Assembly: GCF_009856365.1 (NCBI RefSeq)
Contig: NZ_WMEX01000001.1
Span: 310,001-374,000, forward strand
DNA from: Vreelandella halophila
Lineage (GTDB): Bacteria; Pseudomonadota; Gammaproteobacteria; Pseudomonadales; Oleiphilaceae
DNA: 64,000 nucleotides
Direction of reading: 5' to 3'
Under the pieces are notes generated by a model. It saw nothing but the letters and a program-made list of their open reading frames with translations, did not search any database and was not told the origin of the DNA. Positions 46,314-58,753 of the stretch are shown piece after piece; the first letter of the stretch is position 1, and each line of letters begins with the position of its first letter. The position numbers were made by a program, and so were the translations under genes.

Positions 46314-48113
46314 ATGCCCCAGTACAAAGCACCGCTGCGCGACATCCAGTTTGTTATGAACGAGCTTCTGGATACTGAAACGCATTACCAGCATATCCCG
46401 GGTGGCGAGGAAGCTACGCCGGACATGGTCAATGCCATCATCCAGGAAGGGGCCAAGTTCTGCGAGCAGGTGCTGTCGCCGCTGAACCAGACCGGCGACC
46501 AGGAAGGCTGTACCCTGGAAAACGGGGAAGTGAAGACCCCGACCGGTTTCAAGGAAGCCTACAAGCAGTACATTGAGGGTGGCTGGCCTTCGATGACGGC
46601 CGATGAGCAACTTGGCGGCCAGGGGCTGCCCGGCTCTCTTTCCATGGTCATGAGTGAAATGGTGGGGACGGCCAACTGGTCGTTCGGCATGTACCCCGGC
46701 CTCAGTCACGGTTGCCTGAACACGCTGGAAGCCCATGGCTCGGAAGAGCAGAAGCAGACCTACCTGCCCAAGATGATCAGTGGCGAATGGACAGGCACCA
46801 TGTGTCTGACGGAATCCCATTGTGGCTCTGACCTCGGCATTATGCGCTCCAAGGCGGAACCCAATTCTGACGGCAGCTACAGCATCTCCGGCGAGAAGAT
46901 TTTCATCTCCGCGGGCGATCACGACATGTCGGACAACATCATCCATCTGGTACTGGCCAAACTGCCTGATGCGCCCAAGGGCACCAAGGGCATTTCGGTT
47001 TTTGTGGTTCCCAAGTTCATTCCCGACGAAAACGGCAACCCGGGCGAGCGCAACAGCGTCTCCGTTGGCTCCATCGAGCACAAGATGGGCATTCACGGCA
47101 ACGCCACCTGCGTGCTGAACTTTGATGGTGCCAGGGGCTTCCTCATCGGCGAGCCGCACAAGGGCCTGAATTACATGTTCACCTTCATGAACATTGCCCG
47201 TATCGGTACCGCCATCCAGGGGCTGGGCTCCGCGGAACTGGCCTTCCAGGGGTCGCTGGAATACGCCAAGGACCGCCAGGCCATGCGCTCTCTCTCCGGG
47301 GCCAAGAATCCGGACGGCGCGGCCGACCCCATTATCGTCCACCCCGACGTCCGGCGCATGCTGATGACCCAGAAAGCGCTCGCTGAGGGCGGTCGTGCCA
47401 TGATCTATTACGCCGCTCAGCAGGCGGACATCGCCACGCGTGGCCAGGACGAGGACGCCCGCAAGGAAGCTGATGAACTGCTTGGATTCCTGACGCCCAT
47501 TGCCAAAGCATTCCTGACTGAAACCGGCGTTGAGGCGGCCAACCAGGGCATGCAGGTTCTGGGTGGGCATGGCTATATCTCTGAGTGGGGGATGGAGCAG
47601 ATCGTCCGTGATGCGCGCATCGGTACCATCTACGAAGGCACCACGGGCATCCAGGCACTGGATCTGTTGGGCCGCAAGGTTCTGATGACCCAGGGCGAGT
47701 CGCTCAAGCGCTTTACCAAGAAGGTCCACCTGTTCTGCAAGGAGCACGGTGACAACAAGCAGCTGGCCGAGTTCATCGAGCCACTGGCGGCCTTCAACAA
47801 GGAGTGGGGCGACCTGACCATGAAGCTGGGTTCGGCCGCCATGAAGGACCGTGAAGAGGTCGGGGCGGCGTCCTACGACTACCTGATGTACTCAGGCTAC
47901 GGCGTGCTCGCCTACCTCTGGGCGGAGATGGCGGAAGTGGCCCAGCGCAAGCTGGAGGAGGGCACTGCTGAGGAAGCCTTCTATAACGCCAAGCTCCAGA
48001 CGGCACGCTTCTACTTCAAGCGGATGCTGCCTCGGGCGAAGGCCCACGCCGACGCCATGATCAGCGGTGCGGACAACCTGATGGACATTCAGGAAGAGCA
48101 TTTCGCCTTCTGA
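46314..48113 (+). CDS. Acyl-CoA dehydrogenase (long form), first of two
   Basis: A 599-residue FAD enzyme that oxidises acyl-CoA in beta-oxidation. An N-terminal extension (YKAPLRDIQFVMNEL) precedes the standard three-domain core, with FAD/substrate segments CLTESHCGSDLG and the catalytic glutamate in YEGTTGIQALDLLGRKV. A C-terminal domain of about 120 residues (PF12806 type) follows. This is the PA0506-type enzyme. It is about half identical by eye to the next gene, so the pair arose by duplication. Putative promoter and PsrA-like operator lie just upstream. A terminator separates it from the second copy. Confidence 0.94.
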   Translation: MPQYKAPLRDIQFVMNELLDTETHYQHIPGGEEATPDMVNAIIQEGAKFCEQVLSPLNQTGDQEGCTLENGEVKTPTGFKEAYKQYIEGGWPSMTADEQLGGQGLPGSLSMVMSEMVGTANWSFGMYPGLSHGCLNTLEAHGSEEQKQTYLPKMISGEWTGTMCLTESHCGSDLGIMRSKAEPNSDGSYSISGEKIFISAGDHDMSDNIIHLVLAKLPDAPKGTKGISVFVVPKFIPDENGNPGERNSVSVGSIEHKMGIHGNATCVLNFDGARGFLIGEPHKGLNYMFTFMNIARIGTAIQGLGSAELAFQGSLEYAKDRQAMRSLSGAKNPDGAADPIIVHPDVRRMLMTQKALAEGGRAMIYYAAQQADIATRGQDEDARKEADELLGFLTPIAKAFLTETGVEAANQGMQVLGGHGYISEWGMEQIVRDARIGTIYEGTTGIQALDLLGRKVLMTQGESLKRFTKKVHLFCKEHGDNKQLAEFIEPLAAFNKEWGDLTMKLGSAAMKDREEVGAASYDYLMYSGYGVLAYLWAEMAEVAQRKLEEGTAEEAFYNAKLQTARFYFKRMLPRAKAHADAMISGADNLMDIQEEHFAF

Positions 48114-48137
48114 ACCGGTATGATCCGGTAAGCATGA

Positions 48138-48162
48138 AAAAGCCCGCCACGTGCGGGCTTTT
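48138..48162 (+). terminator. Intrinsic terminator between the acyl-CoA dehydrogenases
   Basis: AAAAGCCCGC (48138-48147) pairs with GCGGGCTTTT (48153-48162) around a five-base loop, ending in a T tract. It is symmetrical and could stop transcription from either side. Confidence 0.88.
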
Positions 48163-48218
48163 CTGTGAGAAATCCCGGGGTAGAATAGCCCCGCAGACGT
48201 TCAAAGTGAGGACAATCC

Positions 48219-50012
48219 ATGGCTGACTACAAGGCTCCCCTGCAGGACATGCGGTTCCTGCTCAATGAGATCTTCGACGCACCGGGGCAGTGGGCTTCCC
48301 TGCCCGGACTCAGCGAAAGCGTGGATCCGGAGACGGCGGATGCCATTCTGGAAGAAGCCGGCAAGATCGCAGCAGGGACGCTCGCCCCCATCAACCAGAG
48401 TGGCGATGAGCAGGGCTGCCAGTGGAAGGACGGCGAGGTGACCACGCCTGACGGCTTCAAGGAGGCCTACCAGACCTTCGCCGAAGGCGGCTGGGTCGGC
48501 CTTGGTGGTGATCCCAACTACGGCGGCATGGGCATGCCCAAGAGCCTGGTTGGGCAGGTCGAGGAGATGATGCAGGGGGCCAACATGGCCTTCGGCCTCT
48601 GCCCCATGCTGACCGCCGGCGCATGCCTGGCGCTGCATGCCCACGGCAGTGAGGAGCTCAAGGAGAAGTACCTGCCGAAGATGTACGATGGCACCTGGTC
48701 CGGGGCCATGGATCTGACCGAGCCCCACGCCGGCACGGATCTGGGCATTATCCGGACCAAGGCGAAGCCAAACGATGATGGTTCCTACAGCATCTCAGGC
48801 ACCAAGATCTTCATCACCTGGGGTGAGCACGACATGGCGGAGAACATCATCCACCTGGTGCTCGCCAAGCTGCCGGACGCCCCGGCGGGACCCAAGGGCA
48901 TCTCGCTTTTCCTCGTGCCGAAATACGAAGTGAATGAGGACGATTCCCTGGGCGCGCGCAACAACGTCTCCTGCGGGTCACTGGAGGAGAAGATGGGCAT
49001 CCACGGCTCCGCGACCTGTGTCATGAACTACGATGATGCCCGTGGCTGGCTCGTGGGCGAGCCCAACAAGGGCCTGATGGCCATGTTCACCATGATGAAC
49101 TATGAGCGTCTGGGTGTGGGCATCCAGGGTGTGGGCGCGGCGGAAGCTTCCTACCAGCACGCCCTGGCCTACGCCCGCGAGCGCATCCAGAGCCGCTCGC
49201 CCAACGGGCCCCAGAACCCCGACAAGCAGGCGGATCCCATCATCGTGCACCCGGACGTGCGCCGGATGCTGCTGAAGATGAAGGCGCATACCGAAGGCAG
49301 CCGTGCTTTTATCACTTACGTAGCCCAGTGGCTCGACCAGGCCAAGTTCGCCGAAGACCCGGAAGCGAAGGAGAAAGCCGATGGCATGGTGGCGCTGCTG
49401 ACGCCGGTGGCCAAGGCCTTCCTGACCGACCGGGCGCTGGATACCTGTGTGATTGGTCAGCAGGTCTACGGCGGTCATGGCTACATCCGTGAGTGGGGCC
49501 AGGAGCAGCTGGTGCGTGATACCCGCATCACCCAGATCTACGAGGGGACCAACGGCATCCAGGCCATGGACCTGATGGGGCGCAAGGTGGTCGGTAATGG
49601 CGGTAAGTTCTTCGAACTCTTCGCGAACGACGTGGCCGACTACATCAATGCGAACCAGGATGATCCGGCAGTGGCCGACTACATCCAGCCCCTGGCGGCG
49701 GCTCTTGAGCGTCTTTCCGATGTGACCGAGAGCGTCATCAAGGCAGCGGATGGCAATCCGGCGGAGATCGGTGCGGCCGCAGTGGACTACCTGGATCTGT
49801 TCGGCCTCACCGCCGAAGCCTATCTGTGGGTCCGCATGGTGCAGGCAGCCGCGCCCAAGGCGGAGAACGATACTTCCGGCTTCTATACCGGCAAGCTCAA
49901 GACCGCGCGCTTCTTCTTCGACCGCATCCTGCCGCAGTCGGTTGCCCTGACGGAGTCCATCCGCAACGGCGGCGACAGCATGATGGCGTTCGACGAGGCC
50001 GAGTTCGGCTAG
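48219..50012 (+). CDS. Acyl-CoA dehydrogenase (long form), second of two
   Basis: A 597-residue paralogue of the preceding gene with the same layout: YKAPLQDMRFLLNEIF extension, DLTEPHAGTDLG at the FAD site, the catalytic glutamate in YEGTNGIQAMDLMGRKV and the PF12806-type C-terminus. The two copies probably differ in chain-length preference. It has its own upstream region of 105 bases without the PsrA-like box. The last four bases overlap the convergent holA gene. Confidence 0.94.
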   Translation: MADYKAPLQDMRFLLNEIFDAPGQWASLPGLSESVDPETADAILEEAGKIAAGTLAPINQSGDEQGCQWKDGEVTTPDGFKEAYQTFAEGGWVGLGGDPNYGGMGMPKSLVGQVEEMMQGANMAFGLCPMLTAGACLALHAHGSEELKEKYLPKMYDGTWSGAMDLTEPHAGTDLGIIRTKAKPNDDGSYSISGTKIFITWGEHDMAENIIHLVLAKLPDAPAGPKGISLFLVPKYEVNEDDSLGARNNVSCGSLEEKMGIHGSATCVMNYDDARGWLVGEPNKGLMAMFTMMNYERLGVGIQGVGAAEASYQHALAYARERIQSRSPNGPQNPDKQADPIIVHPDVRRMLLKMKAHTEGSRAFITYVAQWLDQAKFAEDPEAKEKADGMVALLTPVAKAFLTDRALDTCVIGQQVYGGHGYIREWGQEQLVRDTRITQIYEGTNGIQAMDLMGRKVVGNGGKFFELFANDVADYINANQDDPAVADYIQPLAAALERLSDVTESVIKAADGNPAEIGAAAVDYLDLFGLTAEAYLWVRMVQAAAPKAENDTSGFYTGKLKTARFFFDRILPQSVALTESIRNGGDSMMAFDEAEFG

Positions 50013-51013
50013 GCGGAGAGCGTCTCCACTAGGGCGGCGAGGGCGGACCAGGGCGGCATGGCCGGGTCCTGGCCCTTGCTGGCCCTGTCCACCTGCCGGG
50101 CCTGTTCCCAGGCCCTGCTGATCGATTGGCTGCTGTGCCGGCGTGAGGCCTTTTCCAGGGCCTTTCTCAGCGGCGGCTGGCGCACTCCGTTGTGCTTGAA
50201 CCAGGTGGCGGCATTGCTGCCCTGACGCAGGCTGTGCTGCAGGCTGGCAAGGTGCTTCAGGTCACGCTGGAGCACACCCAATACGGCCAGTGTGCTGGTT
50301 CCTTCCTCCTCGAGACGCCGCAGCATCTGCAGGGCGTGAACCCGGTTGCCGGAAAGCGCCTCGGCGCTCAGCTCGAAGGCGTTGTAACGGCTGCTGTCCT
50401 CAACACCTCCAATCGCAACGGCGTCATCCACCGGTTCATCCCCGGCGACCACCCTGAGCCGTTCCAGCTCCTGGTGGGCCGCCAGTAGGTTGCCCTCCAG
50501 GCGCTCGCTGAGCTGGGCCACGGCGTTGCGGGTGAGCTTCAGGCCCATGGTTTCGGCGCGGCGTGAGAGCCAGCGGGGGAAGTCCGCTGGATCCACCGGC
50601 CAGACCGGAACGTGGAGGCCGACCTTCTGCCAGTTGCGGAACCAGGCCTTGCTGGTCTCGCCGCTGTCCAGGCGTGGGCCAGACACAATCAGGATGACGT
50701 CCTCCGGGGGCGCCTTGGCGAAGGCTTCCAGAACCTCACGGCCCTTGCCGGGCTTGCCACTGTGCAGGCGCACCTCGATGCGACGGCGGCTGGCGAACAG
50801 CGACAGTGCCTGGGTCTCGTCGTGGACCTGCTGCCAGTCGAACTGCGGGTCCGTCTGGAAGACCGTGCGTTCCTCGTAGCCTTCTGCAACGGCCCGTTCG
50901 CGGATGCGGTCGCAGGCTTCCTGGACCAGGAGGGGTTCATCACCGGTAACCAGGTAGCCGGCATCCAGGCGCTTGGCCAGCTGATCCGGGAGCTGTTCCG
51001 GGGTGACCTTCAT
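50009..51013 (-). CDS. holA: DNA polymerase III subunit delta
   Basis: A 334-residue clamp-loader subunit that opens the sliding clamp. The N-terminus PEQLPDQLAKRL and the GDEPLLVQEACDRIR segment are typical of HolA. Three-domain length is normal. It overlaps lptE by four bases, giving the operon leuS-lptE-holA common in gammaproteobacteria. Confidence 0.94.
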   Translation of the reverse strand: MKVTPEQLPDQLAKRLDAGYLVTGDEPLLVQEACDRIRERAVAEGYEERTVFQTDPQFDWQQVHDETQALSLFASRRRIEVRLHSGKPGKGREVLEAFAKAPPEDVILIVSGPRLDSGETSKAWFRNWQKVGLHVPVWPVDPADFPRWLSRRAETMGLKLTRNAVAQLSERLEGNLLAAHQELERLRVVAGDEPVDDAVAIGGVEDSSRYNAFELSAEALSGNRVHALQMLRRLEEEGTSTLAVLGVLQRDLKHLASLQHSLRQGSNAATWFKHNGVRQPPLRKALEKASRRHSSQSISRAWEQARQVDRASKGQDPAMPPWSALAALVETLSA

Positions 51014-51564
51014 TCGTCCGTGTCCGTACTGCTTTCGTGCTCGGAGCGGATCCGGCGGATACGCTCCTCGGTGAAGGGCATCAGCCGGCGGGTGACCTGT
51101 TGCACCAGCTGGTCTTGGAGAAGGCCCTCGATACCCTGCTGTTCCCGCTCTCCGGCCAGCACCTGCTGCTCATCCGCCTGGTAGAACTCACGGGCACTCA
51201 GTTCGGTATCCGCCAGAAGGGGAATGCCGTCCCTGGTCGTCAATTCCACCGCTATGCGGGCACTGAGTTCGTATTCGCTGGCGGCTGCCCGGTCATCCAG
51301 GGCGCTGGTCCGCCGTTCCTGCTCGTAACCGCTGAGCGTCAGGCGGTATTCCGGTGTCTCGCCGTCTTCCGCCAGCAGGTTGTACAGGCCCAGACGCTCG
51401 CGGGCGCCTGAGCAGACGGAGGTGGGGACGCCCTCGCCACAGGACAGCGTTAAAGGCGCCAGTGCATCCGGTACCAGGGCGCTGCCCCGGAGCTGGAAGC
51501 CACAGGCGCTGAGAACCGTTGTCAGCATGAGTACGGTGATGGGTTTCCAGGCGACCTGGGGCAT
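51010..51564 (-). CDS. lptE: LPS-assembly lipoprotein LptE
   Basis: A 184-residue outer-membrane lipoprotein that plugs the LptD barrel in LPS export. The lipobox LSAC puts the lipidated cysteine at position 21, followed by GFQLRG, the usual LptE start. It lies between leuS and holA, 18 bases after the leuS stop. Its maturation needs Lnt, encoded at 55907-57418. Confidence 0.93.
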   Translation of the reverse strand: MPQVAWKPITVLMLTTVLSACGFQLRGSALVPDALAPLTLSCGEGVPTSVCSGARERLGLYNLLAEDGETPEYRLTLSGYEQERRTSALDDRAAASEYELSARIAVELTTRDGIPLLADTELSAREFYQADEQQVLAGEREQQGIEGLLQDQLVQQVTRRLMPFTEERIRRIRSEHESSTDTDE

Positions 51565-51582
51565 GATCTCCTCCGGACCGGG

Positions 51583-54222
<2,640 letters not shown>

Positions 54223-54290
54223 TCATTCTAGCGTAGAGAGAAGGTGACAGGTAGGCATGCCGACTTCCAACCCATCAGCAGGAGAAAACA

Positions 54291-54848
54291 GTGGCCGATA
54301 AGCAGCGCCCCCGTCTCAGTGACGGTGCCGAGACCGCCTACAACCGCATGCTTGAGCGGGTGGAGTCCCGCCTCGCGGAAGCGGAGGAACGAACCTGGGA
54401 GCAGCTCCAGCAGGAAATTGAGGAAGCGGTTGAGTTTGAGCAGGAGGTGGCGGAACTCACCCGTGATGAGCTGAATCTGCTCGCCGCTTACCTGCGTCGG
54501 GATCTCTCCCATCTGCTGGGCTTTGTTTCCAGTACCGGCGACGGCGTGGCGGAGTGGCTGCGCACGGACCTGGAATGGATCGAGGACTGGCTGGTGGAGC
54601 GGCTGCTGTCCATAGCCGATCCCACCCGCCTGGATACCCTGGAGCTCCAGCAGAAGCTTCAGAACACGGACGCGGATCACTATTTTGCAGGCGAGCTCGC
54701 CATGGCGGGTGTTCTGCGCTGTCTGAACTGCGGTCACATGCGGACACTGGCTGAAACAACCCGCCTGGAGCCCTGTGAGCGGTGTGAATCCCATTACTTC
54801 GAGCGGATTACGGCGCACACGCCGGATGTGGAGCCTGGCACAGGCTGA
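54291..54848 (+). CDS. Zinc-ribbon protein of the YbeL (DUF1451) family
   Basis: A 185-residue protein starting with GTG behind CAGGAG. A long glutamate-rich helical region (about 15-75) precedes a C-terminal zinc ribbon with CLNCGH and CERCES. E. coli ybeL also lies next to leuS, which supports the family call. The molecular role is unknown. Confidence 0.85.
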   Translation: MADKQRPRLSDGAETAYNRMLERVESRLAEAEERTWEQLQQEIEEAVEFEQEVAELTRDELNLLAAYLRRDLSHLLGFVSSTGDGVAEWLRTDLEWIEDWLVERLLSIADPTRLDTLELQQKLQNTDADHYFAGELAMAGVLRCLNCGHMRTLAETTRLEPCERCESHYFERITAHTPDVEPGTG

Positions 54849-54926
54849 GCACGCGGCCTTTGCTTGATTTTTCGAACTATCCCAGAATGATTGGCGGTTC
54901 AAACCATTCATTCCGGGAGGTTGCCC

Positions 54927-55910
54927 ATGCCGGTCGCTGTGACCGTTTTTATCCTGATCGTGGCCTTTGTTGCAGGATCCATGATCTATGTGTACCGATT
55001 CCGTGGCCAGGAGCGCTATAAGAGCGCTGGTGAGTACTGGCGCAAGGGCTGGCCGATCTTCAGTCCGCTGAACTGTCTGCTCTATCTCTTCACCGAGAAA
55101 CGGGCGCGGGCCCCCATCATGGATCGGGATCAGTTCCCGGAACTGCAGGTGATCCAAGACAACTGGGAGACCATCCGCCGTGAGGCGGTGGGGCTTTATG
55201 AGGATCGGGTCTTCGACCAGACCAGTGACCCGGAATCCAGCGCCTACTATGACATCGGTTTCCGCACCTTTCAGAAGTATGGGTGGAGCAAGTTCTATAT
55301 CAAGTGGTATGGGACCAAGCACAACTCCGCCCAAGCCTCGTGCCCGGAGACCCTGAAGATCCTCGATCAGGTGCCGTCGGTGAACGGGGCCATGTTCTCG
55401 ATCCTCCCGGTGGGCTCACAACTGACCCGGCATGCGGATCCGGTGGCCTGCTCGCTGCGCTATCACCTGGGGCTGTCCACGCCCAACGATGACCGCTGCT
55501 ACATCAATATTGATGGCCAGGACTATTCCTGGCGCGATGGCGAGGACCTGATCTTTGACGAAACCTACCTCCATTACGCCCACAACGATGCCAAACAGTA
55601 TCGCCTGATCCTGATGTGCGATGTGGAGCGGCCCACATGGTTGCTCGGGAGTGTAATCAACGTCTTCTACAAGGGGCTGATGCGGCTGACCGTGGTGCCC
55701 AATATGGATGGCGACCAGCGTGGCTTCGCCAACAGCCTGTTCGCGCGGATCTCGCCGGCACTGGCCCGGGTGCGGGAACTGAAGAAGACCAACCGGCGTC
55801 AGTACAAGGCGCTGAAGTACTCCGTGAATACCCTTCTGGCCCTGGCGCTCGGTGGCGTGATTCTCGGTGGGCTGGTGGCGATTGACGGGCTGGTGGCTTC
55901 GATCGCCTAG
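54927..55910 (+). CDS. lpxO: Lipid A hydroxylase LpxO family
   Basis: A 327-residue iron(II)/2-oxoglutarate dioxygenase of the aspartyl/asparaginyl hydroxylase family. It has an N-terminal membrane helix (about 3-22) and a C-terminal one (about 300-322), which fits inner-membrane LpxO. Iron-ligand candidates are in TRHADPVACSLRYHLGL and DETYLHYAHN. LpxO adds a 2-hydroxyl to a secondary acyl chain of lipid A. The position between the leuS and lnt blocks is not the Pseudomonas arrangement. The start at 54927 follows GGGAGG. Its end overlaps lnt by four bases. Confidence 0.85.
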   Translation: MPVAVTVFILIVAFVAGSMIYVYRFRGQERYKSAGEYWRKGWPIFSPLNCLLYLFTEKRARAPIMDRDQFPELQVIQDNWETIRREAVGLYEDRVFDQTSDPESSAYYDIGFRTFQKYGWSKFYIKWYGTKHNSAQASCPETLKILDQVPSVNGAMFSILPVGSQLTRHADPVACSLRYHLGLSTPNDDRCYINIDGQDYSWRDGEDLIFDETYLHYAHNDAKQYRLILMCDVERPTWLLGSVINVFYKGLMRLTVVPNMDGDQRGFANSLFARISPALARVRELKKTNRRQYKALKYSVNTLLALALGGVILGGLVAIDGLVASIA

Positions 55911-57418
55911 GCCGTATTGCGCTTCCCGCGCTGGCGGCCGAACACGATCATCACGGCCGCCAGCGTTATGACCGGCCATGAACCGGTAGCCATGAAGGGC
56001 GTGGTGCCGGTTACCGGCTGGATTTCCCCCTTCAGAACATCCCGCTCATAGTGCCGGGCCCGGTCTCGGATCCGGCCTTCGCGGTCCACGATGGAAGTGA
56101 TCCCGTTATTGGTTGCGCGCAACAGTTCCCGGCCGGTTTCCAGTGCCCGCATGCGGGCGATCTGGTGATGCTGGAAGGGGCCGAGTGAACGCCCGAACCA
56201 GGCGTCGTTGCTCACTGTCATCAGGAATCCTGTTTCAGCTGTGTTGCGGGCGACGAAGTCCGCGTAGGCGATCTCATAGCACACGGCCGGATGGGTGCTG
56301 GTGTCGTCGAAGTTCAGTGGTGACTGGTTTTCCGGGCCCGGACGGAAGACCGACATGGGCAGGTTGAAGAACTCGATGGTGCCGCGTAGCAGTGATTCCA
56401 GCGGCACGTATTCACCGAATGGCACCAGCCGCTGCTTGTGATAGGTTCCCTGGCCGGGGCCCACTGTCATCAGGCTGTTGTGGAAGACCGGCTCCGCGTA
56501 GTGTGGGCTGTTGCCGTACCAGGGCAGGCCAGTGATCAGCGTCGTGCCGGTCTCGAGTGCGCGGCTTTCCAGTGCATCCAGAACCTGGGCCGCCTGCCCC
56601 TGGGTGGCGGGCAGTGCGGTTTCCGGCCAGAGGATCAGATCCCGGCCCCAGAGCGGCTCGGTGAGCTCCCGGTAGATCCGGATCTGCTTCCGGAGCATGT
56701 CCGGATCCCATTTGTCATGCTGGGAGATATTGCCCTGGACGGCGGCGACCGACAGGGGCTCGCCTTGCGGCTGGGTCCACGCCACCAGGCTGAGCAGCGG
56801 CGCCAGCAGCCAGGGCAGTATGGCGGCGGCCACGAAGCCGGCGGGCAGCCAGCGGGGGCCGCTGCGGTAATGGTGCCAGGCGGCGACCAGCAGGGCGGCT
56901 GTGACAGCTGTAACAAAGGTGACGCCGTGTACGCCAAGGACCGGTGCCCATGGCGCCAGGGGACCATCCACCTGGGCGGTGCCGGCGTAGAGCCAGGGGA
57001 AGCCGGTCAGAAGCCAGCCACGCACCCAGTCCATCAGGACCCAGACGGCCGGGAACAGCCACAGGCTGCGCCCGGTGTGAGTGCCCGCGAGCCGGCCCCA
57101 GCACCAGAAGGCGATGGCCGGGAACAGCGCCAGTCCCATGGCGAACAGCAGCGTCATGATCGCGGCCAGCGGCGCGGCCGTCATGCCGTATTCGCTGATG
57201 CTGACGTAGACCCAGGAGGCGCCGCTGCCGAACAGCCCCAGGCCGAGGAACCAGCCGTCCCGGAACAGGGGCTTCGCCTCCCGGCCGCTGCACAGAAGCA
57301 GGATCAGCATAAGGGACAGCAGCGCAGCGGGCCACAGATAGAAGGGGGCAAACGCGAGTGTCTGGAGCGCGCCGGTGGCCACCAGCGCGGGAATACGGAA
57401 AAGGCGGTTCTGGATCAT
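55907..57418 (-). CDS. lnt: Apolipoprotein N-acyltransferase
   Basis: A 503-residue inner-membrane enzyme that adds the third acyl chain to lipoproteins. Several membrane helices cover residues 1-200 and one lies at the C-terminus, around a nitrilase domain. The catalytic triad is visible as Glu in LWPETALPA, Lys in YHKQRLVPFGEY and Cys in HPAVCYEIAY. It follows corC by 13 bases in the operon miaB-ybeZ-ybeY-corC-lnt. Confidence 0.96.
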   Translation of the reverse strand: MIQNRLFRIPALVATGALQTLAFAPFYLWPAALLSLMLILLLCSGREAKPLFRDGWFLGLGLFGSGASWVYVSISEYGMTAAPLAAIMTLLFAMGLALFPAIAFWCWGRLAGTHTGRSLWLFPAVWVLMDWVRGWLLTGFPWLYAGTAQVDGPLAPWAPVLGVHGVTFVTAVTAALLVAAWHHYRSGPRWLPAGFVAAAILPWLLAPLLSLVAWTQPQGEPLSVAAVQGNISQHDKWDPDMLRKQIRIYRELTEPLWGRDLILWPETALPATQGQAAQVLDALESRALETGTTLITGLPWYGNSPHYAEPVFHNSLMTVGPGQGTYHKQRLVPFGEYVPLESLLRGTIEFFNLPMSVFRPGPENQSPLNFDDTSTHPAVCYEIAYADFVARNTAETGFLMTVSNDAWFGRSLGPFQHHQIARMRALETGRELLRATNNGITSIVDREGRIRDRARHYERDVLKGEIQPVTGTTPFMATGSWPVITLAAVMIVFGRQRGKRNTA

Positions 57419-57431
57419 GGCGCGTCCCGCG

Positions 57432-58271
57432 TCATGCGATGGGTTTGACCTGGATCAGGCGGATCTTGCGGTTATCGGCGTTCAGCACCTTGAACCGGAA
57501 ACGGTCCACGGTGGTGGTTTCACCACGCCTTGGCAGGCGGCCGAACTCCTTGAGCATCAGGCCACCGATGGTGTCGAAAGCTTCCTGATCCAGATCCGTG
57601 CCGAAGAATTCATTGAACTCATCGATGGGCGTCTGGGCCTTGACCGCGTAGATGCCGTGTTCGCGCTCGCGGATGCGATCGTCATCATCAACGTCGTGCT
57701 CGTCCTCGATGTCGCCGACGATCTGTTCAAGCACGTCCTCAATGGTGATCAGCCCAGCCACACCTCCGTATTCGTCGACCACAATGGCCATGTGGTTGCG
57801 GTTTTCCTTGAACTCCTTGAGCAGCTGGTTGCAGCGCTTGCTCTCGGGCACGACAGTGGCCGGACGCAGGATCTCTCGGATGCTGTCGCGGGTCAGGTTG
57901 TTGCGCAGGGCCAGTGGCAGCAGATCCTTGGCCAGGAGGATGCCGACGATCTCGTCCGAGGTATCGCCGATCGCCGGGAAGCGCGAGTGGGCGGATTCGA
58001 TGACCTCGCTGATGTAAGAGGAGGGGTCGGCGTCGGCCTTGACCGTCACCATGCGCGAGCGTGGAATCATGATCTCTTCCACGCGCATGTCCGTCACCTG
58101 CATGGCACCCTCGATGATGCTCATGGCATCGCTGTCGATCAGCTGCTGAAACTCCGCGTCGCGCAGAACGCGCAGCAGATCTTCGGGGGTGCGGGGATCA
58201 CTCGAGAAAGCCTGGGATAATCGCTCCAGCCAGGAGTTTTTTGTCTGGCCGTTGGATGAGTCGTCGCTCAT
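57432..58271 (-). CDS. corC: CorC/HlyC-family CBS-domain protein
   Basis: A 279-residue cytoplasmic protein with two CBS domains (about 65-190, MIPRSRM start and GVAGLITIEDVLEQIVGDIEDE) and a C-terminal CorC_HlyC domain. It lacks the membrane domain of full-length CNNM-type transporters. It is linked to magnesium and cobalt efflux in enterobacteria; its exact action is unclear. Its conserved operon position between ybeY and lnt is seen in most gammaproteobacteria. Confidence 0.92.
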   Translation of the reverse strand: MSDDSSNGQTKNSWLERLSQAFSSDPRTPEDLLRVLRDAEFQQLIDSDAMSIIEGAMQVTDMRVEEIMIPRSRMVTVKADADPSSYISEVIESAHSRFPAIGDTSDEIVGILLAKDLLPLALRNNLTRDSIREILRPATVVPESKRCNQLLKEFKENRNHMAIVVDEYGGVAGLITIEDVLEQIVGDIEDEHDVDDDDRIREREHGIYAVKAQTPIDEFNEFFGTDLDQEAFDTIGGLMLKEFGRLPRRGETTTVDRFRFKVLNADNRKIRLIQVKPIA

Positions 58272-58303
58272 GGGGTCCTTTCCGGATTGCTGTTCGCGGG
58301 ATG

Positions 58304-58753
58304 CTACCGATAGGGGTCGGGAAAACCAAGCTCGGCAAGGAGATGCACTTCAAGATTCTCCATGGTTTCTGCCTCGTCTGGGTCCTGATGGTCGTAACCC
58401 TGCAGGTGAAGCATGCCATGAATCAGCAGGTGTGCCCAGTGGGCTTCAGGCGTCTTGCCCTGCTCATGGGCTTCCCGTTCGACGACCCCGGCGCAGATGA
58501 CGAGATCTCCGAGCAGGCCCAGCTCCACCCCGGGGGGCGCCTCGAAGGGGAAGGAAAGCACGTTGGTCGGATAATCCTTTCCCCGGTACTGGTGATTCAG
58601 CTCATGGCCTTCCGGCTCGTCCACGATCCGGAGGGTCACTTCGGTTTCGCCGTCACCCTGCCAGCCCTGTTCCGCCCAGGTTTCGAAATCCGCCTGGGCG
58701 GGCAGCCCCGTGAGCCGGGTTGCCAGTTGCAGATCCAGCGTTACGCGGTTCAT
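58304..58753 (-). CDS. ybeY: Endoribonuclease YbeY
   Basis: A 149-residue metal-dependent RNase needed for 16S rRNA 3' maturation and 70S quality control. The metal site is [11 protein letters not shown]. It overlaps ybeZ by four bases (ATGA), and corC follows after 32 bases. Confidence 0.96.
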   Translation of the reverse strand: MNRVTLDLQLATRLTGLPAQADFETWAEQGWQGDGETEVTLRIVDEPEGHELNHQYRGKDYPTNVLSFPFEAPPGVELGLLGDLVICAGVVEREAHEQGKTPEAHWAHLLIHGMLHLQGYDHQDPDEAETMENLEVHLLAELGFPDPYR